Shown: piece by piece, positions 1-6,702 of the stretch
Layout: each line of letters begins with the position of its first letter
Numbering within the stretch: position 1 is the first letter of the stretch
Assembly (NCBI GenBank): GCA_024644185.1
Contig: JAHELM010000144.1
Span: forward strand, 1-6,702
Reading direction: 5' to 3'
From: Rhodospirillales bacterium
Lineage (GTDB): Bacteria > Pseudomonadota > Alphaproteobacteria > UBA8366 > JADFVY01
DNA length: 6,702 nt
Translations under genes and position numbers: made by a program
The notes under the pieces: generated by a model
What the model was told of the DNA's origin: nothing
What the model saw: the letters and a program-made list of their open reading frames with translations, nothing else
The model's database searches: none

Positions 1-230
1 CGCGAACCCGCCCGACGCGTATCGTTGGCGTGGATATTGTGCATGATCGTGAACAGCCATGCGCGGGTGTTGCCGTCGGCGCGCCACAGATGCTGGCGCG
101 ACAGCGCGCGCTCCAGGCAGTCCTGCACCAGATCGTCGGCCTGAACCGCATCGCGGGTCAGCGCCCGCGCGTAGCGGCGCAGATTCGGAACCCATTTTTC
201 GAGTTGATCGGCGAAGCGTTGCAATTCCAT
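1..230 (-). CDS. ECF-type RNA polymerase sigma factor, N-terminal part (cut by window edge)
   Basis: The minus strand reads from an ATG at 230-228 to the window edge without a stop, giving 76 codons that start MELQRFADQLEKWVPNLRRY. This matches region 2 of sigma-70 family ECF factors (Sigma70_r2, COG1595): a core-binding helix around residues 18-45 (RYARALTRD then ADDLVQDCLERAL), followed by the -10 recognition part around residues 52-73 (W, then RAWLFTIMHNI and NDTRR). Such proteins direct core RNA polymerase to dedicated promoters. Region 4, which reads the -35 element, lies outside the window, as would any neighbouring anti-sigma factor, so the ECF subgroup and the stimulus cannot be told. 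The ATG at 230 is preceded by AGGA only 4 bases away. The ATG at 253 is out of frame. The gene is divergent from the transporter gene. Confidence 0.88.
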   Translation of the reverse strand, partial: MELQRFADQLEKWVPNLRRYARALTRDAVQADDLVQDCLERALSRQHLWRADGNTRAWLFTIMHNIHANDTRRAGS

Positions 231-270
231 CCGTTCCTGTCGCTTTCCCGCATGTTGGCGACCGCTTTGC

Positions 271-284
271 CCAGTATACACTGG
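271..284. repeat. Inverted repeat CCAGT-N4-ACTGG, possible operator
   Basis: The sequence CCAGTATACACTGG has perfect 5-bp arms around a 4-base centre. It covers the best -10-like hexamer on the minus strand. A dimeric regulator could bind here and affect one or both divergent genes, but no regulator gene in the window can be linked to it and a 5+5 bp match is short enough to arise by chance. Confidence 0.3.
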
Positions 285-318
285 AGACCGCCATTTCATT
301 CCCGGTGGCGAAATTCAT

Positions 319-323
319 GGAGG
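319..323 (+). promoter_or_regulatory. Shine-Dalgarno GGAGG for the transporter gene
   Basis: GGAGG lies 8 bases before the ATG at 332, an ideal distance. It overlaps the alternative upstream ATG at 317, which itself has no clear Shine-Dalgarno sequence. This is the reason for choosing 332 as the start. Confidence 0.6.
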
Positions 324-331
324 CGCGTCGG

Positions 332-1600
332 ATGCTTTCGGCGGTTGCGGCGGCCTGGGCCCTGTTGCTGGGCATCGGGCTGATGATGCTGGGCAACGGG
401 CTGCAAGGCACGCTACTGGGCATCCGTGCGTTGATGGAGGGCTTCTCCACCCCGGTCACCGGCCTGGTGATGACCGGATATTATATCGGCTTCCTGGCCG
501 GTTCGGTCCTGGCGCCCCGGATCGTCGAGCGCGTCGGGCATATCCGCGTCTTCGCGGCGCTGGCGGCGATCGCCTCGGCGGCCGTGCTTCTGCATCCGCT
601 GTATATCGACCCGTGGTTCTGGGGGGCGATGCGGCTGGCGACGGGATTCTCCTATGCCGGGCTGTATGTCGTGGCCGAGAGCTGGCTGAACGACCGCGCC
701 ACCAACGAAACCCGCGGCAAGATCCTGTCGGTTTACATGATCGTGATGCTGAGCGGCCTGGCGCTGGGCCAGTTGCTGTTGAACTTCGGCGATCCCGGCG
801 GCTTCGACCTGTTCATCCTGATCTCGGTTCTGGTGTCGCTGGCCCTGGTGCCGATTTCCCTGACGGCGGCGTCGGCGCCGGATTTCCAGGCGCCGACGCC
901 GGTTGGCCTGCTGGAACTGTACCGGATCTCGCCGCTGGGCGTGCTGGGCGGGCTGGGGGTGGGCATATCGCAGGGCACGGTCTTCGGCATCGGCGCCGTC
1001 TATGCCCGGATTTCCGGCATGTCGACCGCCGAAACCTCGCTGTTCATGGCCCTGATCGTGATCGGCGGCATCGTGCTGCAATGGCCGATCGGCTGGCTGT
1101 CGGATATTTTCGACCGGCGCCGGGTCATCGCCGTCGTCACCTTCATCGCCGCCGCCACCGCCATCGCCGGCGCCCTGCTGCCGCTGCCGCTCTGGGGGGT
1201 GATGGTCGTCGCGCTGATTTTCGGCGGCGTGAACCTGCCGATGTATTCGCTGTGCGGCGCGCATATCAACGACCACCTGGCACCGGCCCAGATGGTCGGC
1301 GCCAGCAGCGGCCTGGTTCTGGTGACCGGGCTGGGCGCGGTGGTCGGCCCCGGCATCGCCTCGGCGGCGATGGCCTATACCGCGCCGGCGGCGTTCTTCT
1401 GGTGGCTGGCCGCCATCCACGCGGCGATCGGCGTGTTCGCGATCTGGCGGATGACCCGGCGCGCGCCGGTGCCGATGGACGAACAGGGCGCCTTCGTCGC
1501 CATGCCCCCGCGCGCCTCGCCGATGGCGGCGGCGATGGGCCCCGGTGGCGAGTATCCGGAGGACGTACCGGCCGCCCCCCGGAACCCGGCTGAAGGCTGA
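332..1600 (+). CDS. MFS transporter, YcaD-like
   Basis: A 422-residue, strongly hydrophobic protein with the pattern of a 12-helix major facilitator superfamily carrier in the inner membrane. The first helix starts almost at once (residues 4-24, AWALLLGIGLMMLGNGLQG). Family-typical stretches are GHIRVFAAL after helix 2, GLYVVAESWLND with TRGK (about 110-130), GLALGQLLL, and QWPIGWLSDIFDRRR (about 249-264), which is the MFS motif-A-like loop at the start of the second half. The VVAES and QWPIG patterns resemble E. coli YcaD, whose substrate is not known, so no substrate is proposed. The last ~48 residues (from about 374) are a hydrophilic tail rich in Pro, Ala and Met that is probably cytoplasmic. 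The start at 332 is preferred for its Shine-Dalgarno; ATG 317 would add five residues (MEARR). The gene is divergent from the sigma factor and may be read together with the downstream DUF3775 gene. Confidence 0.9.
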   Translation: MLSAVAAAWALLLGIGLMMLGNGLQGTLLGIRALMEGFSTPVTGLVMTGYYIGFLAGSVLAPRIVERVGHIRVFAALAAIASAAVLLHPLYIDPWFWGAMRLATGFSYAGLYVVAESWLNDRATNETRGKILSVYMIVMLSGLALGQLLLNFGDPGGFDLFILISVLVSLALVPISLTAASAPDFQAPTPVGLLELYRISPLGVLGGLGVGISQGTVFGIGAVYARISGMSTAETSLFMALIVIGGIVLQWPIGWLSDIFDRRRVIAVVTFIAAATAIAGALLPLPLWGVMVVALIFGGVNLPMYSLCGAHINDHLAPAQMVGASSGLVLVTGLGAVVGPGIASAAMAYTAPAAFFWWLAAIHAAIGVFAIWRMTRRAPVPMDEQGAFVAMPPRASPMAAAMGPGGEYPEDVPAAPRNPAEG

Positions 1601-1686
1601 CCGCGCGGCGGGATTGACGTAGCTCATTGTTGCCGGGCCGGGCCTGCGCGAAGCTGCGCCTGTCGACTTCAAGCAAACAGGCATCC

Positions 1687-1692
1687 GGAGGG
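1687..1692 (+). promoter_or_regulatory. Shine-Dalgarno GGAGGG for the DUF3775 gene
   Basis: GGAGGG lies 8 bases before the ATG at 1701. It overlaps the in-frame GTG at 1692, which argues against that GTG as the start. The rest of the 100-bp gap from 1601 has a lone TTGACG at 1614-1619 but no -10 at a suitable distance, so no separate promoter is called. Confidence 0.65.
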
Positions 1693-1700
1693 TGACCGCC

Positions 1701-2111
1701 ATGCCCGATATCAGCACCGAAAAGGTTTGCTACGTCATCGTCAAGGCGCGCGAATTCGACGTCAAGGTTGGCGTCGAGGAACCGGAACCGGGCGGCAACC
1801 CCTCGGATTCCGGGTCGCGCGAGGTTTTGCAGGATTACGCCGACGACCCCACCTACCAGGAACTCAAGGGCTTCGTCGACGATTTGAACGAGGACGAGCA
1901 GATCGACCTCGTCGCCATGGTCTGGGTAGGCCGCGGCGATTTTTCCGCCGCCGAATGGGCCGAGGCCCGTGAAGAGGCGACCCGCGCCCGCGAGGAACAC
2001 GGCCATACGTCGGAGTATCTGCTGGGCGCGCCGCTGCTGGGCGATTACCTGGAAGAGGCCATGAACCAGTTCGGGCTCGACTGCGCCGAGGTCGAGTTGA
2101 GCCATCTTTAA
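1701..2111 (+). CDS. DUF3775 domain-containing protein
   Basis: A 136-residue acidic, soluble protein that matches the DUF3775 family (PF12616) along nearly its whole length. Recognisable blocks are CYVIVKAREFDVK near the N-terminus, NPSDSGSREVL with DYADDPTYQEL, then FVDDLNEDEQIDLVAMVWVGRGDF, AAEWAEAREEA, and the C-terminal EYLLGAPLLGDYLEE. The length is normal for the family and nothing looks broken. The biochemical role of DUF3775 proteins is not known to me; they are small proteins common in alphaproteobacteria. There is no signal peptide or membrane segment, so it is probably cytoplasmic. It lies 100 bp after the transporter on the same strand, and a strong hairpin with a T-run follows the stop by about 20 bp, so transcription probably ends there. 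Confidence 0.9.
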   Translation: MPDISTEKVCYVIVKAREFDVKVGVEEPEPGGNPSDSGSREVLQDYADDPTYQELKGFVDDLNEDEQIDLVAMVWVGRGDFSAAEWAEAREEATRAREEHGHTSEYLLGAPLLGDYLEEAMNQFGLDCAEVELSHL

Positions 2112-2125
2112 CCGGAACGCACAAT

Positions 2126-2159
2126 ATCCGTTTGGTTACCAAATCCGTTTGGTTACCAA
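2126..2159. repeat. Perfect 17-bp tandem repeat, each unit with palindrome TTGGT-N-ACCAA
   Basis: ATCCGTTTGGTTACCAA occurs twice with no gap (2126-2142 and 2143-2159). Each unit contains the odd-length palindrome TTGGTTACCAA, with centres 17 bp apart. Two identical dyads upstream of a regulatory gene would suit a dimeric helix-turn-helix repressor. No such regulator is in the window, and the same bases also form a terminator-like hairpin, so the operator reading is only one option. Confidence 0.75.
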
Positions 2160-2165
2160 GTTTTT
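2131..2165 (+). terminator. Probable Rho-independent terminator after the DUF3775 gene
   Basis: The 5' arm at 2131-2143 (TTTGGTTACCAAA) pairs with the 3' arm at 2148-2160 (TTTGGTTACCAAG) around the loop TCCG. In RNA this gives 11 Watson-Crick pairs, one U-G pair at the base and a single U-U mismatch in the middle. TTTTT follows directly (2161-2165). The stem has only four G-C pairs, which is weak for a terminator, but position (20 bp after the stop codon) and orientation fit. No T-run exists on the other side, so it would act only on plus-strand transcription. Confidence 0.55.
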
Positions 2166-2194
2166 ACACAATAGGCCTTAAATTCCGCATGCCG

Positions 2195-5100
2195 ATGACA
2201 TGGACCCGCAAAGAACGGGCCGTCGGGGTTGCACACAGGCATCGGGGAACATGCGCATTGAAGCCGAAATCCAAAAGGGATTTATCGGGACCGACTGACG
2301 CCGGGATCTTGCACGAGCGCCTGCGCGAGGTTGAGCGCGAGGCCGAGGAATTGCGCGCGCAGCTCGATGGCCTGGGGGTGGGGGACGAGGTTCCCGATCC
2401 CGCACCCGCCGAACGCAGTCAGACAACGTCCGTCACCGAGCTTTACCGGCAGGTCGCGGCGATTCTCGATATTACCGCCGAGGCGATAATCACCATCGAC
2501 GATCGCGGAATCGTTCGCCGCTTCAATCGCGGCGCCGAGACGATTTTCGGCTACCGCGCCAGCGAAATGATCGGCCGCCCGCTCGATATCCTTCTGCCGG
2601 ATCGGTTCCGCAAGGGGCATCGCGGCCATATCGCCGGGTTCACGCGCGGGCCGGATACCAGCCGGCTGATGAACCAGCGCGGCGAATTGTTCGGGCTGCG
2701 CCGCGACGGCACGGAGTTCCCGGCGGAGGCCTCGATCGCCCGCCAGGACGCCGGCGGCCGCACCCTTTTTACCGCAATCCTGCGCGACATTTCCGAACGC
2801 AAGACAGTGGAGGCGGCGCTGCAAACCAGCGAGGCGCTGCTGAAATCGGTGCTCGACAATCTTCCGGCGGCGACACACATCAAGGACCTCGACGGCCGCT
2901 ATACGATCATCAACCGCGAATACGAACGCCAGTTCGGCGTGCGCGCCGGGGATGTCGTCGGCCGCACCGCGGAACAGATCTACCCGCCGCATATCAGCGA
3001 ACAGGTACGGCGACAGGACAAGGCGGTGCTGGCCGGCGCGATCGGCCAGGAATACGAATTCGAGATCGTCGACGAGGCCAATGGCCGCGTCATTCTGAGC
3101 ATGAAGCGCCCGTTGCCGGGCCCGGACGGCCAGCCGGCGGCGATCCTGTGCGTCGAGACCGACCTGACCGAGCGCAAACGGGCCGAGGCCGAGTTGCGCG
3201 CGCGCGAGGCGCTGCTGCGCAAGGCGCAGGTCATGGCCCGGATCGGCGTCTTCGTCTGGGACGAGGTGGAAGACCGGTGCCAGTTCTGTTCCGACGAAAT
3301 GGCGGCGATGCTGGGCACCACCGTCGACCGGTTCATGCAGATCTGCGAAACCTATTCCACGTTCCTGGAGCATGTGCACGAGGCCGACCGCGACCGCCAT
3401 CTGGCGGTCGTCACCACTGCGCGCCAAACGAAATCCCGCTACGACATCGAATACCGGTTTGTGACCGATGACGGAAGCACGCTGACCGTGCGCGAGAGCG
3501 GCGAGCCCGAATTCGGCGACGACGGCAACCTGATCCGTACCTTCGGGACCTTCCAGGACGTCACCGAAATGCGCCGTTCCGAGGAAGCCTTGCGCGAGCG
3601 CGACGACCAGCTCCGCCAGGCCCAGAACCTGGCGCGCCTTGGCACTTTCGTGTGGAACGATCTTGCCGACTCCTGCGAATACTGCTCGGAGGAAATGGCC
3701 ACCATCGTCGGGCTCACGCCGGAGCGCTTCATGGCCGAGCGCGGCACCGGCGAGGCGATCGCCAGGAACATCCATCCCGACGACATCGAACGCTACCGCA
3801 AGGTCACCGGCGAGGCCATCGAGGCCGGCAAGCCCTACGATGTCGAAATCCGCTATCGCGACGATGCCGGACGCCTGCTGCATGTCCGCGAAATCGGCAA
3901 GCCCGGCTTCGATTCGAACGGGCGGCAGATCCGCACGTTCGGCATGGTGCAGGACGTTACCGAGACCCGCCAGGCCGAGGCGGCGCTGCGGCGGAACGAA
4001 GGGCTGCTGCGCCAGGCGCAGCGCATGGCGCGGATCGGCACCTTCATCTGGAACGACGCCAGGGGCCGCTGCACCCATTGCTCGGAAGAGCTGGCGGCCC
4101 TGCTGGGCATGAACCCGGCCGAATTCATCGCCCGGCGGGGTACCAACGAGACCTATCTGGCCCATATCCACCCGGATGACCGGGCGATATTCAACGGGGC
4201 GATGGACGATTATGCCGAACGTCCCGGTGCCTATGACATCGAATACCGCTGTTTTCGCGACGACGGTTCCATCGTCCATCTGCGCGAGATCTGCGAGCCC
4301 TATTACGGAGATTCCGGCCATAGCGGTCACTCGTTCGGAACGCTGCAGGACATCACCGACACGCGGCAGGCCGAGGCGGCCCTGCGGCAAAGCGAGTCAC
4401 AGTTCCGCAGCCTGATCGAAGGATCCATCCAGGGCGTGATGATTCATCGCGACTGGGTGCCTGTTTTCGCCAATCAGGCATTGGCCGACATGTTGGGTTA
4501 CGATTCGCCGGAAGACATTCTGGCGCTCGACTCGCTCGAACCGGTGGTGGCGCCGGAGGACCGGGATCGACTGCGCGGCTTCCGCGACGCCCGGACGCGC
4601 GGGGAGCCGGCGCCCAGCCGCTACGAAGTCCAGGGCTTGCGCCGGACCGGCGAGCGTGTCTGGCTGGAGAACATGGCGCATGTCGTCGACTGGGGCGGCC
4701 GGCCGGCAATTCTGCTGACCATTGTCGACATCACCGAGCGCAAGCAGGCGGAGGCGGCGCTGCATCGGGCCATGCGCGAGTCCGAACTGCTGCAGAAGAT
4801 CGCAACCGCCGCCAACGAAGCCGACAGCGTCGAACAGGCGCTGGAGGAGATCTGCACCCATGGCGACTGGCTGGTCGGTCATTATTTCAAACGGGCCCCG
4901 ACCGGCGACCTGATGGTGCCGGGAAATCTGTGGTACAGCCGGACCCCTGAAAAGATCGAGTCGCTGCGCCGGGCCACGGTGGATATCAGCTTTGAAACCC
5001 GGGAGGGACTGCCCGGCCGCGTCATGGCATCGCGCGCGCCGGCCTGGATTTCGGACCTGACGGCGGACAAGAATTTCTTTCGCACCATGCTGGTTCCCGA

Positions 5101-6702
5101 CCTCGGCGTCGCCAGCGGCTTTGCCTTTCCGGTGATGATCGGGCGCAAGGTGATGGCGGTCGTCGAGTTCTTCTCGGAAACGAGGCGCGTTCCGGAACCG
5201 GAGCTGATCGAACTGACCGCGCGCGCCGGCACCATCCTGGGCCGTGCCTTCGAGAGGCAAGCCGCCGAACGGGCCCTGCGCGACAGCGAAGAGCACTTGC
5301 GTCTGATCACCGACAATCTTCCGGTGTTGATCGCCTATGTCGGCCCCGACAAGCAATTCCGCTTCGTCAACAAGACAACGGAACGCTGGTACGGCCGCCG
5401 GGCGGTCGAGCTCGTCAGTCACCCGCTATCCGAATTCTTCCCGCCCGCCGCCTTCGCCCGAATGGAGCCGCGGCTCGATGCGGCGCTGGCCGGCACGGTC
5501 ATGCATTTCGACGAGACCCTGACCTATGGCGATGGCCAGACCCGCAACATCGACGTCACCTATCTGCCGCATCTGGGTCCCGAGGGCGACGTGCGCGGCG
5601 TGTTCGCTCTGGCGGCGGACGTCACCGACCGGCTGCGCGCCGAGGAACAGTTGCGGCAGTCCCAGAAGCTGGAGGCCGTGGGCAAGTTGACCGGCGGCGT
5701 CGCCCATGACTTCAACAATCTTCTGGCGGTCATTCTCGGCAATATCGAATTGCTGCGCGACCGGATCGGCGCATCCGACCCGTCCGTGCAGGCGATCACC
5801 CGGGCGACGCTGCGCGGGTCCGAGCTGACGCAGCGCCTGCTGTCCTTCTCGCGCCAGCAGCCGCTGCGCCCCGCGGCGCTGGACGTTTCCGCCGCGATGC
5901 GCGAGATGGCGGGGATTCTGACCCGCACCCTGGGCGAGACGATTCGCGTCGAGACCCGCCTGGCGCGCTCCATATGGCCGGCACGGGTCGATCCGGGCCA
6001 GCTCGAAAACGCCGTGCTCAACCTGGCGATCAATTCCCAGCAGGCGATGAAGTCCGGCGGCACCCTGCGCATCACCACCCGCAATGTCACCCTGACCGCG
6101 GTGCAGGCGGAGCTGATCGAGGGCGGGCATCCCGGCGATTTCGTCGAATTGTTGCTGTCCGATACCGGTTGCGGCATGTCGGCCGATGTTCGCGCCCGCG
6201 CCTTCGAACCGTTCTTCACCACCAAGGGCGTCGGCGAAGGCAGCGGGCTTGGCCTCAGCATGGTCTATGGCTTCGCCACGCAGTCCAACGGGTTCGTGAC
6301 GCTGGACAGCGAGCCGGAAAAAGGCACCGCCGTGCGACTGTTCCTGCCGCGCGCCGCGCCCGGCGCGGCGGTGTGCAAGCCGGCCGAGATCGCCGAACCG
6401 GAAACCGGTGGCGGCACGATCCTGGTGATCGAGGACGATCCGGACGTCCGCCATTTGACCGTGGCGCTGTTGCGCAGCCTCGGTTATTCCGTCCTCGAGG
6501 CCGAGGATGCGGAGACCGCGATCCCGCAGATCCGGGCCAATCCGGCGATCGACATGCTGCTGTCCGACGTGGTTCTGCCCGGCGGCAGCAGCGGACCGGC
6601 GATTGCCGAGGCGGCCCGCAAGCTGCGGCCGGATCTGAAGGTCTTGTTCATGTCGGGCTATGCCGAGGATGTGGTTCGCCGCAACGAGCGGGGCGACATG
6701 GC
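2195..6702 (+). CDS. Multi-PAS/GAF hybrid sensor histidine kinase (3' end beyond window)
   Basis: At least 1502 residues are read without a stop. A short charged, probably coiled helix (about 38-60) precedes the sensory part: PAS1 (about 80-203), PAS2 (208-328), three similar PAS modules (334-465, 466-597, 598-729), PAS6 (731-855), GAF (857-1029) and PAS7 (1030-1154). Most PAS domains end in the usual linker of the DITERKQAEAAL type. The kinase core has an H-box GGVAHDFNNLL with phospho-acceptor His1171, an N-box (LENAVLNLAINS, Asn1276/Asn1280), a G1 box DTGCGM (1323-1328), an F-box FEPFFTTK and a G2 box GEGSGLGL. It should autophosphorylate on His1171 and pass the phosphate to the C-terminal receiver (acidic pocket Glu1413-Asp1414-Asp1415, acceptor Asp1458 in LLSDVVLPG). 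The window ends just before the receiver's conserved Lys. No transmembrane segment is visible, so it senses cytoplasmic signals. The start is uncertain: ATG 2195 and ATG 2189 lack a Shine-Dalgarno, while TTG 2258 has GGGGA 9 bases upstream and better codon use follows it. All residue numbers assume 2195. Confidence 0.92.
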   Translation, partial: MTWTRKERAVGVAHRHRGTCALKPKSKRDLSGPTDAGILHERLREVEREAEELRAQLDGLGVGDEVPDPAPAERSQTTSVTELYRQVAAILDITAEAIITIDDRGIVRRFNRGAETIFGYRASEMIGRPLDILLPDRFRKGHRGHIAGFTRGPDTSRLMNQRGELFGLRRDGTEFPAEASIARQDAGGRTLFTAILRDISERKTVEAALQTSEALLKSVLDNLPAATHIKDLDGRYTIINREYERQFGVRAGDVVGRTAEQIYPPHISEQVRRQDKAVLAGAIGQEYEFEIVDEANGRVILSMKRPLPGPDGQPAAILCVETDLTERKRAEAELRAREALLRKAQVMARIGVFVWDEVEDRCQFCSDEMAAMLGTTVDRFMQICETYSTFLEHVHEADRDRHLAVVTTARQTKSRYDIEYRFVTDDGSTLTVRESGEPEFGDDGNLIRTFGTFQDVTEMRRSEEALRERDDQLRQAQNLARLGTFVWNDLADSCEYCSEEMATIVGLTPERFMAERGTGEAIARNIHPDDIERYRKVTGEAIEAGKPYDVEIRYRDDAGRLLHVREIGKPGFDSNGRQIRTFGMVQDVTETRQAEAALRRNEGLLRQAQRMARIGTFIWNDARGRCTHCSEELAALLGMNPAEFIARRGTNETYLAHIHPDDRAIFNGAMDDYAERPGAYDIEYRCFRDDGSIVHLREICEPYYGDSGHSGHSFGTLQDITDTRQAEAALRQSESQFRSLIEGSIQGVMIHRDWVPVFANQALADMLGYDSPEDILALDSLEPVVAPEDRDRLRGFRDARTRGEPAPSRYEVQGLRRTGERVWLENMAHVVDWGGRPAILLTIVDITERKQAEAALHRAMRESELLQKIATAANEADSVEQALEEICTHGDWLVGHYFKRAPTGDLMVPGNLWYSRTPEKIESLRRATVDISFETREGLPGRVMASRAPAWISDLTADKNFFRTMLVPDLGVASGFAFPVMIGRKVMAVVEFFSETRRVPEPELIELTARAGTILGRAFERQAAERALRDSEEHLRLITDNLPVLIAYVGPDKQFRFVNKTTERWYGRRAVELVSHPLSEFFPPAAFARMEPRLDAALAGTVMHFDETLTYGDGQTRNIDVTYLPHLGPEGDVRGVFALAADVTDRLRAEEQLRQSQKLEAVGKLTGGVAHDFNNLLAVILGNIELLRDRIGASDPSVQAITRATLRGSELTQRLLSFSRQQPLRPAALDVSAAMREMAGILTRTLGETIRVETRLARSIWPARVDPGQLENAVLNLAINSQQAMKSGGTLRITTRNVTLTAVQAELIEGGHPGDFVELLLSDTGCGMSADVRARAFEPFFTTKGVGEGSGLGLSMVYGFATQSNGFVTLDSEPEKGTAVRLFLPRAAPGAAVCKPAEIAEPETGGGTILVIEDDPDVRHLTVALLRSLGYSVLEAEDAETAIPQIRANPAIDMLLSDVVLPGGSSGPAIAEAARKLRPDLKVLFMSGYAEDVVRRNERGDM
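3194..4381 (+). repeat. Three tandem 396-bp modules encoding PAS3, PAS4 and PAS5
   Basis: Within the kinase gene, equivalent Leu-Arg codons that open each module lie at 3194, 3590, 3986 and (start of PAS6) 4382, exactly 396 bp apart. Each module reads L-R-x-AQ-x-x-AR-[IL]-G-x-F-x-W-[DN], then C-x-x-C-S-[DE]-E, an HPDD-type segment (HEAD in the first), Y-D-[IV]-E-[YI]-R, D-[DA]-G, and ends F-G-x-x-Q-D-[VI]-T. The DNA copies have drifted clearly, so the duplication is old and selected rather than recent. PAS2, PAS6 and PAS7 do not share the Cys motif or the period. Confidence 0.85.

Larger units (their letters stand above)
231..331. promoter_or_regulatory. Divergent intergenic region between sigma factor and transporter genes
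   Basis: This 101-bp gap separates two divergently read genes, so promoters for both should lie in or near it. On the minus strand TATACT at 278-273 resembles a sigma-70 -10 element and lies about 43 bases before the sigma factor start. At 16-17 bases further upstream there is no good -35; only AATGAA/GAATGA is present. On the plus strand TATACA at 275-280 overlaps it, but the nearest -35-like TTGGCG (255-260) is only 14 bases away. The promoter assignments are therefore weak, and the main support is the divergent layout. Confidence 0.4.

Noticed and set aside
59..331. Upstream extension of the transporter reading frame to 59
   Set aside because: The added residues are Arg/Pro-rich, overlap the divergent sigma factor gene and lack MFS similarity; the first membrane helix begins right after 332.
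1614..1642. TTGACG as a -35 element for the DUF3775 gene
   Set aside because: The sequence 16-18 bases downstream is GC-only (around CGGGCC) with no -10 resemblance.
1640..1665. GC-rich repeat (TGCGCGAAGCTGCGC) after the transporter as a terminator
   Set aside because: The inverted arms are only about 4 bp and no T-run follows; TGCGC is mainly a direct repeat.
413..1717. A 434-codon minus-strand open frame opposite the transporter
   Set aside because: The translation is Arg/Gln/His-rich low-complexity sequence without family resemblance, while the plus strand encodes a clear MFS protein.
2114..2134. GGAAC followed by CGTT as an EcfG-type general stress promoter
   Set aside because: The spacing between GGAAC (2114-2118) and the two CGTT sites is about 10 and 27 bases, not the expected 16-17.
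2282..4390. A 702-codon open frame on the minus strand, opposite the kinase gene
   Set aside because: It is antisense to well-recognised PAS domains, shows no recognisable domain itself and is explained by high GC at third positions, which removes stops from the antisense frame. The same holds for minus frames at 4397-5422 and 5426-6454.

Overview
This window comes from a high-GC genome with strong GC bias at third codon positions. The protein types point to an alphaproteobacterium, plausibly Rhodospirillales-like: a DUF3775 protein, a YcaD-like MFS carrier, and a large PAS-rich hybrid kinase with an HDFNN-type H-box. That placement is inference from family distribution; there is no rRNA or other direct marker.

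Layout. Positions 1-230 (minus strand) hold the first 76 codons of an ECF-type RNA polymerase sigma factor, cut by the left edge. A short divergent intergenic region (231-331) contains a 14-bp inverted repeat with a possible minus-strand -10 hexamer inside it. On the plus strand follow an MFS transporter (332-1600) and, after a 100-bp gap, a small acidic DUF3775 protein (1701-2111). Just past that stop codon lies a perfect 17-bp tandem repeat (2126-2159). It can be read either as two operator-like palindromes or as one long hairpin followed by TTTTT, which looks like a Rho-independent terminator. From about 2195 to the right edge (6702) runs one very long gene: a soluble hybrid histidine kinase with seven predicted PAS domains, one GAF domain, a HisKA/HATPase kinase core and a C-terminal receiver domain cut off by the window end.

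The genes do not form an obvious single pathway. The sigma factor is divergent from the rest. The transporter and DUF3775 gene could be co-transcribed but have separate ribosome binding sites, and the kinase probably forms its own transcription unit after the hairpin. The shared theme is sensing and gene regulation. No mobile element, CRISPR array, tRNA or rRNA was seen, and I see no new multi-gene system.

The most interesting content is inside the kinase. PAS domains 3-5 are three modules of exactly 132 codons, each carrying a CxxCS motif at the same position. PAS1 has a His and an Arg spaced like the haem-pocket His/Arg pair of FixL.
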